From Burkholderiales bacterium UBA954 (GTDB lineage Bacteria > Pseudomonadota > Gammaproteobacteria > Burkholderiales > Burkholderiaceae_A), in NCBI GenBank assembly GCA_002293155.1, contig DBCQ01000039.1:1-6031 (forward strand): a stretch of DNA of 6,031 nucleotides, read 5' to 3'. Positions within the stretch are counted from its first letter, which is position 1. Every line of letters starts with the position of its first letter. Below, in pieces: positions 5,365 to 6,031 of this stretch. A model generated the notes under the pieces. The model ran no database searches and was not told the origin of the DNA. It saw only the letters and a program-made list of their open reading frames with translations. Both the position numbers and the translations under genes were made by a program.

Positions 5365-6031
5365 GCGGATCCCCTCTGAGTGCAAGCTGCATCACAATCG
5401 CATCCTCACGCTCCTTTGAACTGCCTGCAGATTGCGGGTAGTAGCCCTTGCGCTGGCCGATTTTCTGAAAACCAAGGAAGCGATAGAGGCGGATAGCGCC
5501 ATGGTTACTCGGCCTAACCTCAAGGAGAATCTTCGAAAATTCTCGCGTACGCGCCTGGGCAATAAAATATCTCATCATCCAGAGCCCAAGGCCGCGACCC
5601 TGCCGGGCAGGCGACAAGGCAATATTAAGAAGGTGTGCCTCGTCCACCACCGCCATCCAGACCAGATAACCCACCATGACATTCTGTTCTTTTAAAACAG
5701 ACATCTCGTAGCCTGCCGTGAGTGAGTCGGTAAAGTTTCCTGATGTCCAAGGAAATGGATAGGCCTGGTTTTCGATCACCATCACCGAGGCGAGATCATT
5801 TAATCGCATGGGTGACCAGACCAAATCAGGAGTGACGAGACGCTCCGAGATGGTCTGAGCGACCTTCTCACGAACATAGAGTGGTGAGAGTTCCTCTGGG
5901 CCAACCCAATTCTGCATGCGACTGCGGCGGGGATCGCAGGCGAACCTTGCAATCCATGCAGCCAAGGGAAGCCGATCGTCGCCCAGCAACTCGGTAGAGG
6001 GATCCTTCAGTTGAATCGAATTACCCTGCCC
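5357..6031 (-). CDS. TsaB C-terminus fused in frame to ribosomal S18 alanine N-acetyltransferase RimI (partial, 5' end outside window)
   Basis: The frame is open to the right edge and shows 224 residues. Residues 1-64 match the end of TsaB, the partner of TsaD in making tRNA t6A37: LPLAAWIARFA followed by ELSPLYVREKVAQTISER, equivalent to the E. coli TsaB ending LPLACQMFA with EPVYLRNNVA. With no stop, a full GNAT domain follows (about 72-220): IENQAYPFPWT (86-96), LLNIALSP (134-141), the acetyl-CoA loop RQGRGLG (143-149), LLEVRPSN (169-176) with the presumed catalytic Glu171, LYRFLGF with Tyr183, and YYPQ plus EDAIVMQL near the end. Both residues correspond to the E. coli RimI catalytic pair. 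RimI acetylates the N-terminal Ala of ribosomal protein S18. Near the junction the only start codons are a TTG (residue 70) and an ATG (residue 75), neither with a well-placed ribosome site, so a single fused polypeptide is favoured. A separately initiated RimI is not excluded. The stop overlaps the next gene. Confidence 0.88.
   Translation of the reverse strand, partial: GQGNSIQLKDPSTELLGDDRLPLAAWIARFACDPRRSRMQNWVGPEELSPLYVREKVAQTISERLVTPDLVWSPMRLNDLASVMVIENQAYPFPWTSGNFTDSLTAGYEMSVLKEQNVMVGYLVWMAVVDEAHLLNIALSPARQGRGLGLWMMRYFIAQARTREFSKILLEVRPSNHGAIRLYRFLGFQKIGQRKGYYPQSAGSSKEREDAIVMQLALRGDPRV
5371..5377 (-). promoter_or_regulatory. Ribosome binding site inside the end of rimI
   Basis: AGAGGGG on the minus strand lies 6 nt before the GTG at 5364 and decides that start over the upstream TTG at 5385. 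It is embedded in the last codons of the tsaB-rimI frame, so the two genes are expected to be cotranscribed and translationally coupled. Confidence 0.6.

Noticed and set aside
5432..5695. Plus-strand 87-aa open frame antisense to the RimI domain
   Set aside because: It is a shadow of the conserved GNAT coding sequence, with no independent support.
1..6031. Search for mobile elements, CRISPR, defence systems or RNA genes
   Set aside because: Nothing resembling transposases, integrases, spaced direct repeats, tRNA or rRNA was seen. The window is almost fully occupied by housekeeping genes.

Overview
This 6 kb window is densely coding, with moderate GC (a little above half by eye). It looks like a chromosomal housekeeping segment of a betaproteobacterium, probably Burkholderiales. 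The reasons are the gene neighbourhood (tsaB-rimI beside a short third gene, then lplT, then divergent alr-radA) and the close likeness of the LplT, Alr and RadA proteins to betaproteobacterial forms as I remember them. No database search was possible. I see no mobile element, CRISPR array, tRNA or rRNA.

Layout, right to left. (1) At the right edge, on the minus strand, is a reading frame open to the window end. It encodes the C-terminus of TsaB continued without a stop into a complete RimI acetyltransferase, so it appears to be a TsaB-RimI fusion. (2) Overlapping its stop codon is a small minus-strand gene starting with GTG (154 aa). Its product resembles a shortened, catalytically dead uracil-DNA-glycosylase-fold protein and may be the Pol III psi subunit HolD or an analogue. 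(3) Convergent to it, on the plus strand and sharing 4 bp at the stop codons, is lplT, a lysophospholipid transporter. (4) A 57-bp divergent intergenic region with a 15-bp dyad separates lplT from (5) the minus-strand gene alr, alanine racemase. (6) radA overlaps the end of alr by 14 bp. (7) hpnE, hydroxysqualene dehydroxylase, follows radA after 10 bp and is cut by the left edge. It is not an ORF closed inside the window, so it is easy to miss, yet it fills the first 1070 bases.

The genes form two minus-strand transcription units, tsaB/rimI-(holD-like) and alr-radA-hpnE, with lplT alone on the plus strand between them. The functions are envelope building (D-alanine for peptidoglycan, lysophospholipid retrieval, squalene or hopanoid synthesis) and information processing (t6A tRNA modification, S18 acetylation, recombination, possibly the replicase clamp loader). 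The points most worth a second look are the tsaB-rimI fusion, the unrecognised 154-aa protein, hpnE placed behind alr-radA, and the dyad between alr and lplT.
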